Below, piece after piece: positions 28,877-41,168 of a DNA stretch of 64,000 nucleotides. Source of the DNA: Rhizaria sp. SCN 62-66 (lineage: Eukaryota > Rhizaria, unplaced); the NCBI GenBank assembly GCA_001724265.1, contig MEDY01000223.1, positions 1 to 64,000 of the forward strand. Direction: 5' to 3'. The translations under genes were made by a program, and so were the position numbers. Below the pieces are notes generated by a model. The model did not search any database, was not told where the DNA came from, and saw nothing but the letters and a program-made list of their open reading frames with translations. Position 1 is the stretch's first letter, and every line of letters starts with the position of its first letter.

Positions 28877-30520
28877 TCACAGCGAGTACTCCGCCTGCTT
28901 CGCCGCTTCCGCCTTGGCTTTCTCGGCGGCCGCCTTCTTGCGCGCCACCTTGGCCAGCAGCTTGAGCTCCTTCTTCTTCTTCTTCTCCTCCTCGGCCACG
29001 TGTTGTGCCACCCCGTGCAGAAAGTCGCCGAAGATCAGCTTCCCGTCCTTGGTCCGGTTCCACCACTCGAAGTACTGTCTCGCCAGTGGCGGTGCAGGCT
29101 CCACACCGCCCGGCTCGCCCCGCAGCGTCTCGAGGAAGTGGCGGATCTCGGGGAACTCGATGTACCCTTTCTCGCGCTGGTCGATATCGTCGAAAACGCC
29201 ACGGTAGTAGCTGCGCATCGGCAAAGCGACGCGGATGATAGTCTTAAGCTCGACCAGCTCTTCAAAGCGCTCAAAGCACGTGTTGACGTAGTTTTGCATG
29301 ACGGCTTGCTCCTCTTTGACGTCGCTCACCATCTGGTACGGGTGCAGGTGCTCCCAGTTGTCCACCTAAGATGAGTGCAATAACAAGAATATAGACAACA
29401 CAAGATATGCTTGGTTAGTTACTAAATCAATATGATAGATGGTATGTCATAATAATCAGACGATTGCTCGATTGTCACGTTTCACCTTGATTTGATCAGA
29501 TCACGAGGTATAATGAGTCATTTTTTAAAGTAATCAAGAGGTCATTGCGTCGCAACACTACTTAGACCTATGTAAGTACCTGAATCTCAGCGCCGTAGAA
29601 AATGAGCTGGCGCAGCGCGCGGCGGTGGTTGAGCTGGCAGCCCAGGTGCATGGCCGTATTCTTCCTGTTGTTCTGCAAGTTCGGATTCGCCCCGTAATCA
29701 AGCAGCAAAGTGAGGATCGCGGTGCCAGTCGACTCGTAGAACACAGCCTGGTGAATGAGAGGGTTGCCCTCGGTGTCGTGCTGGTTGACAAAGTCCATGC
29801 GGTCGCGCACTGGGACCTTCTTAATGAGGTGCAGCACTTCGAGCAAGTCAACGCGGCGGATGGCCTCGATGATGGGGATCTGAGGGCCCTGGCCCATCGT
29901 GATCACGTGACCGGGGTTCTTTTCCTTCACCACGGGCCTGTAAAAACAGAAACAAAAACGAATAAAACATAATATATCTGCAGTTAGAAATAAATGTTGG
30001 CTAAAATATAGATATTTCACTCTCAGGTAATATTGTTGAGTCTTGCTTTCATTTGAATACATTTTGCGATATAGAAATATATGTTAGTGAATGTTAGTGG
30101 CTTTGCAATGTTTGCTTTTGTTTTCGCGACGTACTCCTCGACGATGCCAAAGCTGTTCAGCACGGCTTTGCCGGCCTTCTTGCGGCTTGACGGTGACATA
30201 AGTGCAAAGCTTCCCCCCGCCTTGGGCGTCGCACCGCCGGCCCCGGTGCCGGGGCGGCTCGCGGTCGGCGTGGCCCCCGTGCTGTTACTATGAGCGGCAG
30301 ACGGGGTGCTAACGTTGACCGAGACGGACACGCCCTTGGGGCCCGTGGGTGCGCGCGCGGGGGCGGCGCCGGCCGCGGGGGGCTTGAGCGGTGCCGGGGG
30401 CGGGGCGCCGGAGCGGCGGGCGTTTCCGGCACCTGCGTTCGCCGCGGAATTCGTGGCACTCGTGGGTTTGGCCCCGGTGGCGCGGGCGACAGGCACGGAA
30501 GCTGTGGCGGCGGACGACAT
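28877..30520 (-). CDS. Ankyrin-repeat protein with C-terminal EF-hand-like region (3 exons)
   Basis: Exons 30520-30135, 29937-29580 and 29365-28877 join with matching phases (donors gtacgt and gtactt) into 410 residues, stop TGA. Residues 1-115 are Ala/Pro/Gly-rich and probably disordered. Exon 2 holds ankyrin repeats (GPQIPIIEAIRRVDLLEVL, EGNPLIHQAVFYESTGTAIL, LLLDYGANPNLQNNRKNTAM). Exon 3 contains two EF-hand-like segments (FDDIDQREKGYIEFPEIRHF and NRTKDGKLIFGDFLHGV); their loops are imperfect, so calcium binding is doubtful. The end is a Lys/Glu/Ala helix. A protein-interaction adaptor is the likely role. I do not recognise a specific orthologue. Confidence 0.82.
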
Positions 30521-31658
30521 GATGTGTGGCCTCAAAGAATAGCGGAGTTATACCAACGTGCGGTCAGGAGCGAGCTTTTGCTGTGGGTAAAGCCTAAGAC
30601 GGCAGGTTGCGAGGTTCAAGCTGTTGAAGTTTCTGTAGGAAGAGTACGTTCGGAAACGAGCAAGTAAACCTTGCGTAGTTCGCAGATGTAGATCTGTTAC
30701 AGTTGTTGTGCAACCGATAAAGCTCTGACACGCAACCGAGAACCAGGAGCTCGCGCTTTAGTAAGGTTGGCTACTCTAAGAGTGAAGCGTAGTGTTGGAC
30801 TTCTCTTCACTTAGCAGGCTTAAGACAAAAACTAGAAGGACAACTGTTTGCACCTCAGAATAGCTGAAAGAGCAAATCTGGCGGTGAGAGTCTGTGGGCA
30901 CTATAAAGCAACAGTGAGGCCAGTAACAAGGGAGGTAAGATAGCATGGGAAGAGTGTGTGAGAAGTAAGTCAGTGTGGAAGCAATATGTAGAGCATAGAC
31001 CATCGACTCAGAGAGCAAATACAGCAAAGATACATGATAAATACAGATACACAACTAATAGAAGAGACATCATTCTAGATAACGGACACCTCATCGTTTT
31101 CTGACCTTGGAAACTTTCACGTCCGTTTCGTTTCTCGGAGCCGAACCGCAACGGGCGACAACAGTGGCCAGTCACGGCAAAAGAGCAACATTGCAGCGTG
31201 AGGTTGCATGATATCGAGTAGAATGTGATTGATTTGGGAAAAAATATTATTGTATTAGAGAAATATGTACTGAGAAATATGTACGTTAAACGCAAAGCTC
31301 AGCCGTGCGGTTTTCGAGTAAAGCGTCACCGTGTTAACAAACACAGCGACAGCAACAAACACAAAAGAGTGAGTTTGAGAGATCCATCAAGAGAGAGAAA
31401 GCAGAGACATCATGACTACCGTATCCACACAGGCGAACAAACCGCATCAACAGCTATTGTATACATTTTCGGGTGCCTTCGGGCGCTCTCACACGTCTTC
31501 CGTGTGAATAAACGCGCTCCTTCACCGCATTAATGCGCTGCGACGACAGCCCAAGTTGTTGTGACCGTCGTCCTCACCGTAGCCGTCGTTGTTGGTGTTG
31601 CTGCTTGTTGTGCCCGTAGTTGATTGAGCGGTAGTGCGAGCGATGACGGCCGGCGCAC
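30521..31658. other. Intergenic region, ankyrin gene 5' flank and Ran 3' flank
   Basis: 1.1 kb with no convincing frame on either strand, also when TAG is allowed as sense. I looked for tRNA-like A/B boxes and found none that could be paired into a cloverleaf. Confidence 0.55.
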
Positions 31659-33406
31659 TCAGAGGTCGTCCTCGCCGTCGGGGACGAAGGCGGCGTTGGC
31701 GGCCTCGAGCTCCTGGGCGTACTGGGCCATCTGGGCCTCGTCGACGGCGGCCTCCTGTAGATACACACAAAACGCAAACGAAAAAGCGCGCGATAGATTA
31801 AGGAGTATGCAAATGTGGGGGAAAGAAAGAGAAAGAAAAAGAAAAAGCAAGGGAAATTGGTCAGCGTGGGATCATAACAGGCGCAAAATGCGCGATAATA
31901 TGTTCATATAGATCCAGAAAGACCGCAAAAAGGCTAACTCAGGAGTGATTGTAGTCCTTAAATGCAACGAGAGTATAGAGAAAGCGTGGTTAGAGTGGTA
32001 ATAGTGCATACCTGGGGGACGAGGGCGATCTCCTTCTCGAACTTGAGGTCAGCCTTGCCGGTGAGCTTGTACAGCAGGTACCAGAAGGGCTTCTCGTAGT
32101 GGTAGTGGGACTTGGCGGAGATGTCGTAGTACTGGATAGTGCGCTTGCGGTGGAACGAAATGTCGTTGGGGAGCACTGTAGAATAGAGAGGAGTGAAGAA
32201 CATATGGTAAAAGATATAAGAGTGGATTTGACGCACAAGATAGAATCATATAGAAAAAAAAGTAAAATATAATAAAGATTAAGTAAAATTGGACCTAGAT
32301 ATGTGCGTTTTGTTGTTATTGCACGTACCCTCGCGGTTCTTGCAGTCAACCTTGTTGCCGCAGAGGACGATGGGGATGCCAGAGCACACGCGGTCGAGGT
32401 CCTTGTACCAGGTGAGGACATTCTTGTAGGTCACACGGGTGGTGACGTCGAACATGATGATAGCAGCCTCACCGCCGATGTAGTAGCCCTCGCGGAGGTG
32501 GCCGAAACGCTCCTGGCCGGCGGTGTCCCAGCAGTTGAAGGTGAGCTCACCATAGTTGGTGGGGAAAGTGAGGGAGCGAACCTAAAAGCCGTGGAAAAAA
32601 CATAACAGCAAAGTGTGGTGAGTTAAAATTTGAAACATCAAGAAACCATACAAGAATCTACAGTTTTCTAGATAAATTCGGTTTAGATGCAAAGATATAG
32701 AGGGAATTAAGAACGTACCTCGACACCGATGGTGGGGATGTAGCGCTTCTCGAACTCACCGAGACGGTGACGCTTGATGAAGGTGGTCTTGCCGACACCG
32801 CCGTCGCCGACGAGGACAAGCTTGAACTCAGGACGCTGCTGCTCAGTAGCCTGTGAGGTAGTAAAGCGCGCAGATCGTAACGAGAGCGAGGGAGAAAGGT
32901 GGATGGTTGGCAGCAATCGTGAGGCCAGAGAAAGGGCGGGAACAGTGACGAGGACCGTCAGGAGAGGAAAGATAGCGAGGTTGGAGAAAAGGTATAAAGC
33001 AAAGGGAGGGTAAAAATGTGAGACAATGCGTGTAGTGAATAAGATGAGACTGGTAGGGGTGAGATTCGTGGTCAGATTTGAACTTTGAGAAGCAAGGCAG
33101 AGGGACCAGTTCGAGAAGCCGGCGCTTAAGGTTGTATCACATGCCTTGATACAACCAACAAAGCGGAGCTATACAGACGGCAATAGGATCAAACAAGTCT
33201 TATCAGCGTCCTCAAGACATATGGACGGCAAAAGCGCGTTGCTGGAGATCGCTGAAAGTGTGATCAAGCAGTTCCGACCTGGAGGAGTCCGTTGGCACGG
33301 ACGTCGCATCGCAAACATCGGAATCGGCGTTCCTCACCGCACGATCACGGGAAATACATTTGTTACAAAACACACAACAAAGTCATGAAGCTATTAGACG
33401 TACCAT
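31659..33406 (-). CDS. RAN: Ran GTPase (5 coding exons)
   Basis: Exons 33406-33404 (just the ATG), 32850-32719, 32581-32329, 32175-32012 and 31754-31659 give 215 residues, the expected Ran length, stop TGA. Motifs: P-loop GDGGVGKT at 16-23, switch [10 protein letters not shown], switch II WDTAGQE, NKVDCKN, and [16 protein letters not shown], which is diagnostic of Ran. The acidic tail ends PDGEDDL. Ran drives nucleocytoplasmic transport and spindle assembly through its GTP gradient. The first intron (553 bases, gtacgt...acag) separates the initiator ATG from codon 2 and is several times longer than the others. The start is inferred from the ATG-gtacgt junction and should be confirmed by RNA. 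Confidence 0.95.
33130..33156. repeat. Perfect 10-base inverted repeat inside Ran intron 1
   Basis: Arms 33130-33139 (GGTTGTATCA) and 33147-33156 are exact reverse complements around a 7-base loop. It may be an intronic hairpin. No snoRNA boxes could be assigned around it. Confidence 0.75.
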
Positions 33407-33884
33407 TTTTCTTTGTAGTAAGCACGGTGACGAGAAATGGCTTTGCTCGTCATCGCGCGGTTGCGGCCGGGGCCCAGAGCCAGACCGGCAACGAAATTTA
33501 AGCCGTGGCCCACGGTCACATGGCCACCACCACGAACGGAAAGCCATTCAAACTTCGCATATGTCCTCTCTCTCTCCACCACGATTCGAAATCAGCACTT
33601 ATGACATCAAAACAAAATCGATTATATTTAACGAAGCGTGGTTTATGATTACAACCTACTTTTTTTCGGCCTGAAGCACTAGGTACGCGGTATCTCTTTC
33701 GTTCAGGACCCGCTTCAAGTGATTCAAATGGGGAACATGTGGGCTTAGAGTGAGTATAAAGCACACTAAACAAAGCCAACTAAAAGTCCCATTTTGAAAT
33801 AAAAGTTATTAATGCAGTATCTATCTGAAAATGCGGTACTATCTCCTCAACGTACAATATATACCGCGGATTCGTCCTGATTAT
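33407..33884. other. Intergenic region, Ran 5' flank and coiled-coil gene 3' flank
   Basis: 478 bases. It contains the Ran 5' leader, which must lie directly upstream of the ATG at 33406. No further gene seen. Confidence 0.55.
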
Positions 33885-36126
33885 TCATCCGACGCGAGGG
33901 ATACCGATCCTGGCCGCCGAGGGCATCGTGACAGCCAGCGCCGCCGCCCCCGCCGCCTCGGCATCGGCCTCCGCCGCCGCCTTTGCCTCCGCCACCGCCT
34001 GGCCCACGCTGTGCGCGTCAGCCGCCTGCTGCTGACTCAGCTTCTCGTCCTCGGTCGCGATTTGCCCGAAGAGCGACTGCAAGCTGTTCAAGTTCTTCGC
34101 CGCCGCCGTCGTCATCGCAGTGAACTCCTGCACCGACAACCCGTCGAGCGCCTTGTACAGCTCCAGCTTCTTGTTCAGCGCGCGCACGCTCGTGTCCAGC
34201 GCGGCGGCCTGCTTCTTCGCCGCCGCCGCCTCGCCCCGGGCAGCGTCTCGCTCCCGGATCGTCTTGGCCGTAGTGGCTTCCAGCACCGCCTGCTGCGCCG
34301 CCAACGCCGTCTTATCGCTCACGGCGGCGTCCGCGCGCGACCGCTGCTGCGCCAGCGCGTCTTGGGCCTCCGTGGCGGCAGCCTCGGCGGCGTCCAGCGA
34401 GAGACGCAGCGTGGAGAGCTGCTCCTGGGCGTCGCGGAGCTCAGCCTCGGCCCGGGCCGCCACGTCCTCAGCAGCCCTAATGTTCGCAATTAAAAAGTCA
34501 GATATATCGCCATAGATATGAGCTAGTGAGATAACAACTTGATACAACAATATACTGTAGCATGATATGCATTCAAGTTAAATATATGTTCATGAAAATG
34601 CAATCAAGGCGAGATATAAGAGCACTTCAATTTAGTTGCTGTGCTATTCTTGCTGCAAGGATTATGTCTTTGCGACAACAACATACCTAGCACGCTGCAT
34701 TTGCGCAGCTGCAACCTTCTCGCTTTCGCCGGCCTTGGCCACCGCAGCCAGCATCTCCCTTTCGCGGTTGCGCCAGATGTTGTTTTCCCTCTCGGCCTCC
34801 TTCGCCCTCACTGCGACTGCCCTATGCTCTGCGATCGCTGTCTCAAGCGCCTCCTCGGCGTGAAGTTTAGCCGCCTCCGCGCGCCGCTCCCCGGCCAGCG
34901 CGCGCGCCGCCGCCGCCTCGGCCTCCGCAACGGCCTCCTGCAGCTCCTCCACGCGATCGCTCTCACTGCCCGCATGCCGCAGCGCCGCCGCCTCGGCCTC
35001 TGCGGCGGCGGCCTGCTTCCGCAGCTGCGCCAGCTCAGCGTCAGCTACGGCCCGCGCCGCCTCCACCGCCGCCAGCGCCCGCCCCGTCGCAGCCTGTCCG
35101 GCCTCCGCGCGCGCGGCCGCGGCAGTCAGAGTAGCCGCGGTAGCCGCGGCGGCGGCGGCGGCGCGCATAGAGTCGGACTGGGCACTCTCGGAGGCCTCGG
35201 CGGCGGTCGCGACGGCGAGGTTTAAGTTAAGCCGCGTCTGGGCCAGGAGGGTCGCCAAGACGATGGGGTCGCTCTCTTCGAGCAAGATAGCGTCTGCGTC
35301 GGTCGTCGTCGCGTCGTTGTCTTTGTCGTTGTTGTTGTTGAAGATGCTGATGCCACGGGTGGATGCCAACTGCTGATGCGTCTGAGACCGACGGGACGCC
35401 TGCTCCTGCTCTAACGTGGCCAGCGCGCGTTTGTGAGCCTCATTGTTGGCCTCGGCGGTTACGAGCAGCTCCTGCAGCTCCTTAACGCGGCGCTTGAAGT
35501 GGCTTTCCATCGTGTCGTACTTTAGGCGCAGCTGGCGGATCACCTCGTCCAGCGGGGCCTGGAGTAAAAAGCAAAGGATTCCAACACAAAGATTAATGAG
35601 CTCGATAATAAAACGTTGCTATAATATAAAAAGTTCATGTTTCTATCCGTAGACTAAAAGGTTATTATTATAAGTGCCAATATTGTGGAGATATATTCGT
35701 TGATGTGAGATGACGTACCTCGGGGACTAGTTCGAGCCCAGCAGCGGCGTTGGCACGGGGAGCGGCGGCCTTCTTGAGCAAATTGAGCTCTAGCTCAAGG
35801 AAGTAAATCTGCTGCTGCAGGTTGACGACATACTCGCGCTAGAGAGCCTTGTCACGCTTTTGCGCTGCCGTGACGGCAGCTATCGGTGGTGAGGACAAGA
35901 TTGAGGTCAGACAGAAAGACTGGTGTGAGTGGGCTATCACGAGTGACAGAAGCGTACAAAGCGTGATCCAAGGCATGAAAGCACAGATAAAGCATGATTA
36001 GGCTATTGACGTACAGTTTTGCGGGTTCGCAGAGCGTGAGCCCTGGAAGCTGGACCAGGAGCCCGTGGGCGTGGCCGCGCCGGCAGGCGTGCCAGAGCCA
36101 GCCGAGCCAGTGTTCCTGGGGGGCAT
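33885..36126 (-). CDS. Coiled-coil protein with one in-frame TAG (4 exons)
   Basis: Exons 36126-36015, 35879-35719, 35558-34687 and 34476-33885 have lengths 112, 161, 872 and 592. Phases match at every junction and the sum is 579 codons ending in TGA (578 residues). Codon 51 (35841-35839) is TAG, inside exon 2. Residues 1-38 are Gly/Ser/Thr-rich. From about 45 onward the sequence is almost wholly coiled coil, beginning REYVVNLQQQIYFLELELNL, then long Ala/Glu/Arg heptads. The conserved-looking start of the coil resembles ciliary or centrosomal coiled-coil proteins, but I cannot name the family. It is divergent from the CNBD gene, with 252 bases between starts. Confidence 0.82.
35839..35841 (-). 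other. In-frame TAG, codon 51 of coiled-coil gene
   Basis: With TAG at position 51, the residues at 55, 58, 62, 65, 69 and 72 are V, L, I, L, L, L, a regular 4-3 heptad core. Position 51 is the next core slot upstream, where Leu fits and Gln would be unfavourable. Confidence 0.9.
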
Positions 36127-36378
36127 TGTTTATCAGGCTAGACGCACTCGACTGAGGAATTAATTAAAAGTTTGCCAACAGTAAACAAACAGTAGTTGTT
36201 ATGCCAAAGCTTTTGTCGACTTGACGAGTGTAGACGGCAAGAGACTCACGTTTTGTTCAAGTCACGACTCGCTTGCCAAAGTAGCCGTTTTTTTCTTTGG
36301 GGCGAGATCAGAGCAGATGGGCAGTAGACTAACTTTGAACGTCACGAACGCGTCAGTTTGATCGTGAATACTGGAGCA
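36127..36378. promoter_or_regulatory. Compact divergent promoter
   Basis: 252 bases between the divergent starts of the coiled-coil gene and the CNBD gene. No specific element assigned. Confidence 0.5.
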
Positions 36379-39300
36379 ATGTCTTCTGTAGACAAGCTTC
36401 TTGACGAAACTGACCCGTCACAGTTTCTCTCTGCGCAATTCAGCGCGTGGAATGAACCAGGGGTATCCCATGACTCGGCTCCCCGCGGTGCCCCCGCCGC
36501 CTCCGCCTCTGCCGCCGCCGCCGCTGCCGCAGGCAATGCGGGGGCTGCCTCCGCGCACCACGGCGACCACAGCGATGATGACGACCTGAGAGACCTATTT
36601 CCCGTGTCGCACCGCCGGAACAACGACTCTGGCCACGCTGGCGCTGGCGCTAACAGCAACACATACAACACTGCTGCTGCTGCTTCGATTAGTGCCCGGG
36701 GTCACGCGAATGTCAGTGTCTCAGTCTCAGCATCTGCCTCTATGTCGTCCCTGGCGCTCCCCCCATCAGAATCAGTCTCTCCCATGAGCAAGACCCCTGC
36801 CCACGGCACCAGCAGCAGCAGCAGCACAGCAACAGCAGCAGGGGCAGGGGCAGGGGCAGGAGCAGGAGCAAATGCTTCGATGTTGCAACATCCACACAGC
36901 AAAGCAGGTGGCGGTCTCACCTCATCCCGCCCCTTCGCCTCCACCGCAGCCCTTTCTGCGGCGTCGTCGCAGCTGTTCGACTCGTTCAACACCAACTCAC
37001 GGGTTAACCTAGCCATTATCGAGCCTGTGGCGACCGCCGCCTCAGCCGCCACCAGGGCCCCTCGGCCCCCTCCGCCGCGGTACGTGGCGCTAAACAGCAC
37101 TTTGCAAGAATTTATTACATGTCTTACTTGCGCAACACTGTATTTGATTACCTACTCAACTGTCATCTTTATTTGTGCTCAGGATTGTCATCATTTATCT
37201 CATTTTGTCTTCTGTGCTGTTTGCCTTGCTTTGTTTTTGTCCTCCATTTAGCCCGATCAAGCTGAGCTTGCCCGTGCCTGCCCCGGCCCCCCACAAAGAC
37301 GCCGCCGCCGCCGGCAACACCATTCAGTTACCGTCGCCGTCCCAGGCGCAGGCGCAGCGGGCAGCGTATTTCGCGCCCCCATCCGTGATCGCTGCCATCA
37401 CCCCCAGCAACTCTAGCGCTCATCCCGCCAGCAGCGGCAACACCAACACCGATAACAGCAGCGGCGGCGGCGGCAGCAATGGGAGTAGCAGCGCGAGCTC
37501 CGTTGGTGGCAATATCACGGTGATGTTCGACAGCTATGGCCAACTGCCGCCGTCGGCCCGCTACCAGTCGATGCCTGCGTTCAACGTCGCCAAATTCATG
37601 CGCTCTCAGTCAAATAACTCAACTAACAACAGTAGCAGCGGTAGCAACTCAGGGGTAGGGTACTTACACGTTGTGTCCCCCTCCACTTACACCCCGGGGA
37701 TGGCAGCGGGTAACAACCGCGTTCCCGGTAATGGCGGCGGCCTAGGTTCCGACGGCAGCGGCACTTACACGGATCTAAGTGGCGCGTACATGAGCGACAA
37801 CGAAACCACCGAAGTTAGCCACAGCTACCTCTACAACACCTATAACCACTATAATAATAATAATAACAACAACAACAACAACAACAACAGCAGCAGCAGC
37901 AGCAGTGTTGGTGGAGGCATTACGGTGGGCGGAATCGCGTATGACCCCCTCAGCCCTGCCGGCGACATCAGCGGCCCTCCTGGCTCCCACAGCAACGCCA
38001 ACAGTGGCCACAACGGGGGCAATAATGGCGGCAACAACAGCGTCAGCGGCGCCCCAGTGCTGACCCTAGAGGACCGGCAGGCCCTGGCCATCGCCACCGC
38101 GACCCCGCCCTCGCTGCGCTCGCAGCCACAAATTGCACTGCTCGCGGCATTCCTGCGGTCACTGCCGTTTTTCGCGACGTTCCCGGCCGAGCTGTGCACG
38201 GCCCTGACCATGGCGTGTTCAATCAGGCGGTACGAGGCGCGGGAGATCGTCATGGGGCCCCAGCAAGCGACCGTGGGCAGCGTGGGTACCACGGGTTCCA
38301 GCAATAACAACAACAAGGTCACTGTGAGCACCAGCTCGAGTTCGAGTGCGAGTGCTGCTGACGAGGACGCTGATGAGAACGCAGTTGTGTCTGAGAATAG
38401 CGGCGATCTGCTCGTGTTGCTGTGGGGCGGGGTTGGCAGCGCGCACGTGGCGAGTAATGACCCCATTTTGCTGTCAAAACAACATCAAAAGCAACAGCAG
38501 CAGCAACAGGGGCAGCAAGAACAACAACAGCAACAGCAACAGACGAGTAACGATCCTCGGCAGAGCAAGTTTGGCAACAAAGCCAAGTTTGACGCCATTG
38601 CCGCTGCCGTCGCAGCCAACAACCGCGGCTCTCTGATCGCTGGCCTGCCGGCGTCCGTCACGGCGGCACTCGCGCGGTCACCAGTCGTCGCCGCCGCCGC
38701 GGCCGGTGCTGACGCAGCCTCTGCTGCTCACGGTCATCCCCCCGCCCACGGTCACTCTCAAGGCGGCCAGGGTAAGAATGAGGGGACTGTATTGCCGCCG
38801 GTGCGCGGTGCCGCCGCCACTAACAGCATTAGCGCGAGTGCGCTCAAGACGGTCGGCAGCACGGATAGCCTGGCCAGTAATGACAGCAACAACAGCAGTG
38901 CTGCTGCTGCTGCGATCGCACCTGGCTCGACCATGAGGTACATTAGCGACCAACATTAAACTTGATATTTGTCTCCTATTTATCTGCTAATCACTATTAA
39001 AATTTAGAATTTACGTGAATGGTATATAGAGTTAACGTTCAACCACTTTCTCACTCACTAAGTATCTCAAAAACGCTTTTTCTCTGCTTTTTCTTCCGTG
39101 TTGTTAACCCGTCTGTGAAGGTTCTTGCCCTATCAAGGCGTTGTCCGCTCCGGTGGCTCCCTCGGCACCCTCGTCATGCCCACTGTTGACCTCACCTCGA
39201 CAGCCGCAACTACATCCGCCGCAACAGCAACAGCTGACGCTAATACCAGCAACAACAGCAGCAACACGAGTGACACGAATAATAACAAGAATAACGCTGT

Positions 39301-40407
39301 GGTTCCTAAAAAGTTGGCCGGCTCTGTTGCCAATGCAGCCAACACGGCTGCTACGGAGCCGGAGTCGGAGCCGATCTTGGTCCGCGTCGCCATCGAACCG
39401 ACCGCGGCTTTACTTATCTCCCGCTCCGTCTACACCTCCCTGCTCAAGGCCTCTGTTGCCAAGGATCTCGCGGAGAAGTTCGTGTTTTTGCAGTCTGTGC
39501 ACGTACTGGGCTGCTGCACGCTGCGGCAACTGCTGTCGATTGCGCAGAGGCTGGAGAAGATCGAAGCCTCTCGCCACGCCGTCGTCTGCCGGCAGGGGGA
39601 AGTGCCGAACGCGGTGTATTTCGTCAAGGAGGGGAGCGTGCGCGTGGTTCAACGCGTTGCACTCACTAGTAGTAACAACAAGAGCAGCGTTAATAACAGT
39701 GGCAACAGCGCGAGAGCGAAACCAAGTAGTTCCAACGCCCGTCGTGGCTCTAACAGCAGTTCAACTCCAACCACGCCTGCCGCATCTACAGTCGCCGACG
39801 GCGCTAACATCTCACAGCATCAGCAGCAGCAGCATCAGGGCCAGCTGGCGTTGGAGCCGGAGGAAGAGAAGCGTGGCAAGGACTTTGAGCTGGTGGACTT
39901 AGGTGAGGTGGGGGAAGGGTGGCATTTCGGTGAATTCGCGATCTTGCGCCAAACTGTACGTCATTGAACGCTATTTCAACAAAACAAAACAAAAGAACAA
40001 TATCCGATATCTCCGATGCAATTATTTGCATCATGTTTCAAAATGCGTTTATCTCTTTGACGTATCTCTCTTTAAAGTTACTTTTCGTATCCTGCCTGAC
40101 ACTTTACTCACACACTCTCTATGTATGTCTCATTTCTCTCTGTACTTTGCTATCGCCGATGTAATAATAACAATAACGACTACAGCTGCGCACCGCCAAC
40201 GTTTTCACAACCCGCGTCTCGGTGCTCTACCGCCTCCCCGTCGACGCTTTCCTCACTCTAGTGCCCTTCAACGCCAAGGTGACGATGCAAGCCTACGCCA
40301 CGCGCCAATACCCGACCGACGAGACCACGAAGGAGCAGGTGGCTTCGGACAAGAGGTGGCGAGTCTTCCGCAGGCGCCTCGTCAATCGGGTCAAGAACTC
40401 GACTTAA
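36379..40407 (+). CDS. Cyclic-nucleotide-binding-domain protein with large low-complexity inserts (4 exons)
   Basis: Exons 36379-37079, 37252-38937, 39121-39955 and 40186-40407 join in consistent phases (donors gtacgt, gtacat, gtacgt) to 1147 residues, stop TAA. Exon 2 has a CNB-like start (FLRSLPFFATFPAELCTALTM, then YEAREIVMG). Exon 3 has SRHAVVCRQGEVPNAVYFVK and EGSVRVVQR, then WHFGEFAILRQT, split by the last intron from LRTANVFTTRVSVLYRL. The last part is the phosphate-binding cassette region of a CNB fold (family pattern GE-x-A-L...R); the usual Arg is not evident, so ligand binding is uncertain. Asn, Gln, Ser and Gly tracts interrupt the fold. It could be one CNB domain with inserts or two. 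No channel or kinase domain is present. Confidence 0.82.
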
Positions 40408-41168
40408 ACCGCAGATGCTGGAGTTAGTCATGCATCTGTTAGTTCACGGCGACTGGTTGTTTCAGCCACAGCAATACGCATATCTTGTCCGTACATTACA
40501 TTGCCTTCGCATGTCTTTGTCTTAATACGAGTCAGTTGCGTCGTTGTTGACGGATTCCAAAAGTATACTAGAGATTTGATAAATAGTTTTGATACGATGT
40601 GTATTTAATTGCCAATTTAGGCTCAGAGAAAGTGAAGATACACATCCAGATATAATGATTCGTATTTAACATATAAATATGGGGAAATTAGGGAATTCAT
40701 TGGACAGTAAAGAACGCAAACAAAAATGCACTCGACGAAATGACAAAAAAACAAGTTTGATTGAAATCAGAAAGTTAAAGACAACCTGATTTTGGCAAAT
40801 AGGTAAAGTGATTAAAAGACAGAAAAAGAAGAAACTAAACTAAGGGACGTAATAATCAGATTAGTACTATACTTAGAGCAAGAGAGAGAGACAATCGCAA
40901 ACAGCCGGCATATACCCCAGCACATGCATATATCAGCATATTAACAATAAGCTTAGCATAAAAGAGAGACAGCAGCACATCACAATCAGGGAATCACAAC
41001 ACCACCATGATAAGTCGACGTCAACGCTAGACTTAATCTTATGGTTTAACTCGCTTACAGTATGGCAGCGACACTTGGCTGATCCGCTGTAAAGACACAC
41101 AACAAATGCACAACAAAGGTCTGATGAGTCGCCTTTACGCGGAAATAGACATAGGTAAACGTGCTCTC
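40408..41168. other. Intergenic region between convergent CNBD and MFS genes
   Basis: 761 bases, AT-rich, presumably both 3' UTRs. No gene seen. Confidence 0.6.

Noticed and set aside
30585-30650. Possible tRNA B-box (GAGGTTCAAGC)
   Set aside because: No matching A-box and no cloverleaf could be folded by eye.
33146-33388. Plus-strand frame inside Ran intron 1
   Set aside because: Lies within the intron required to join the Ran ATG to exon 2 and resembles no known protein.
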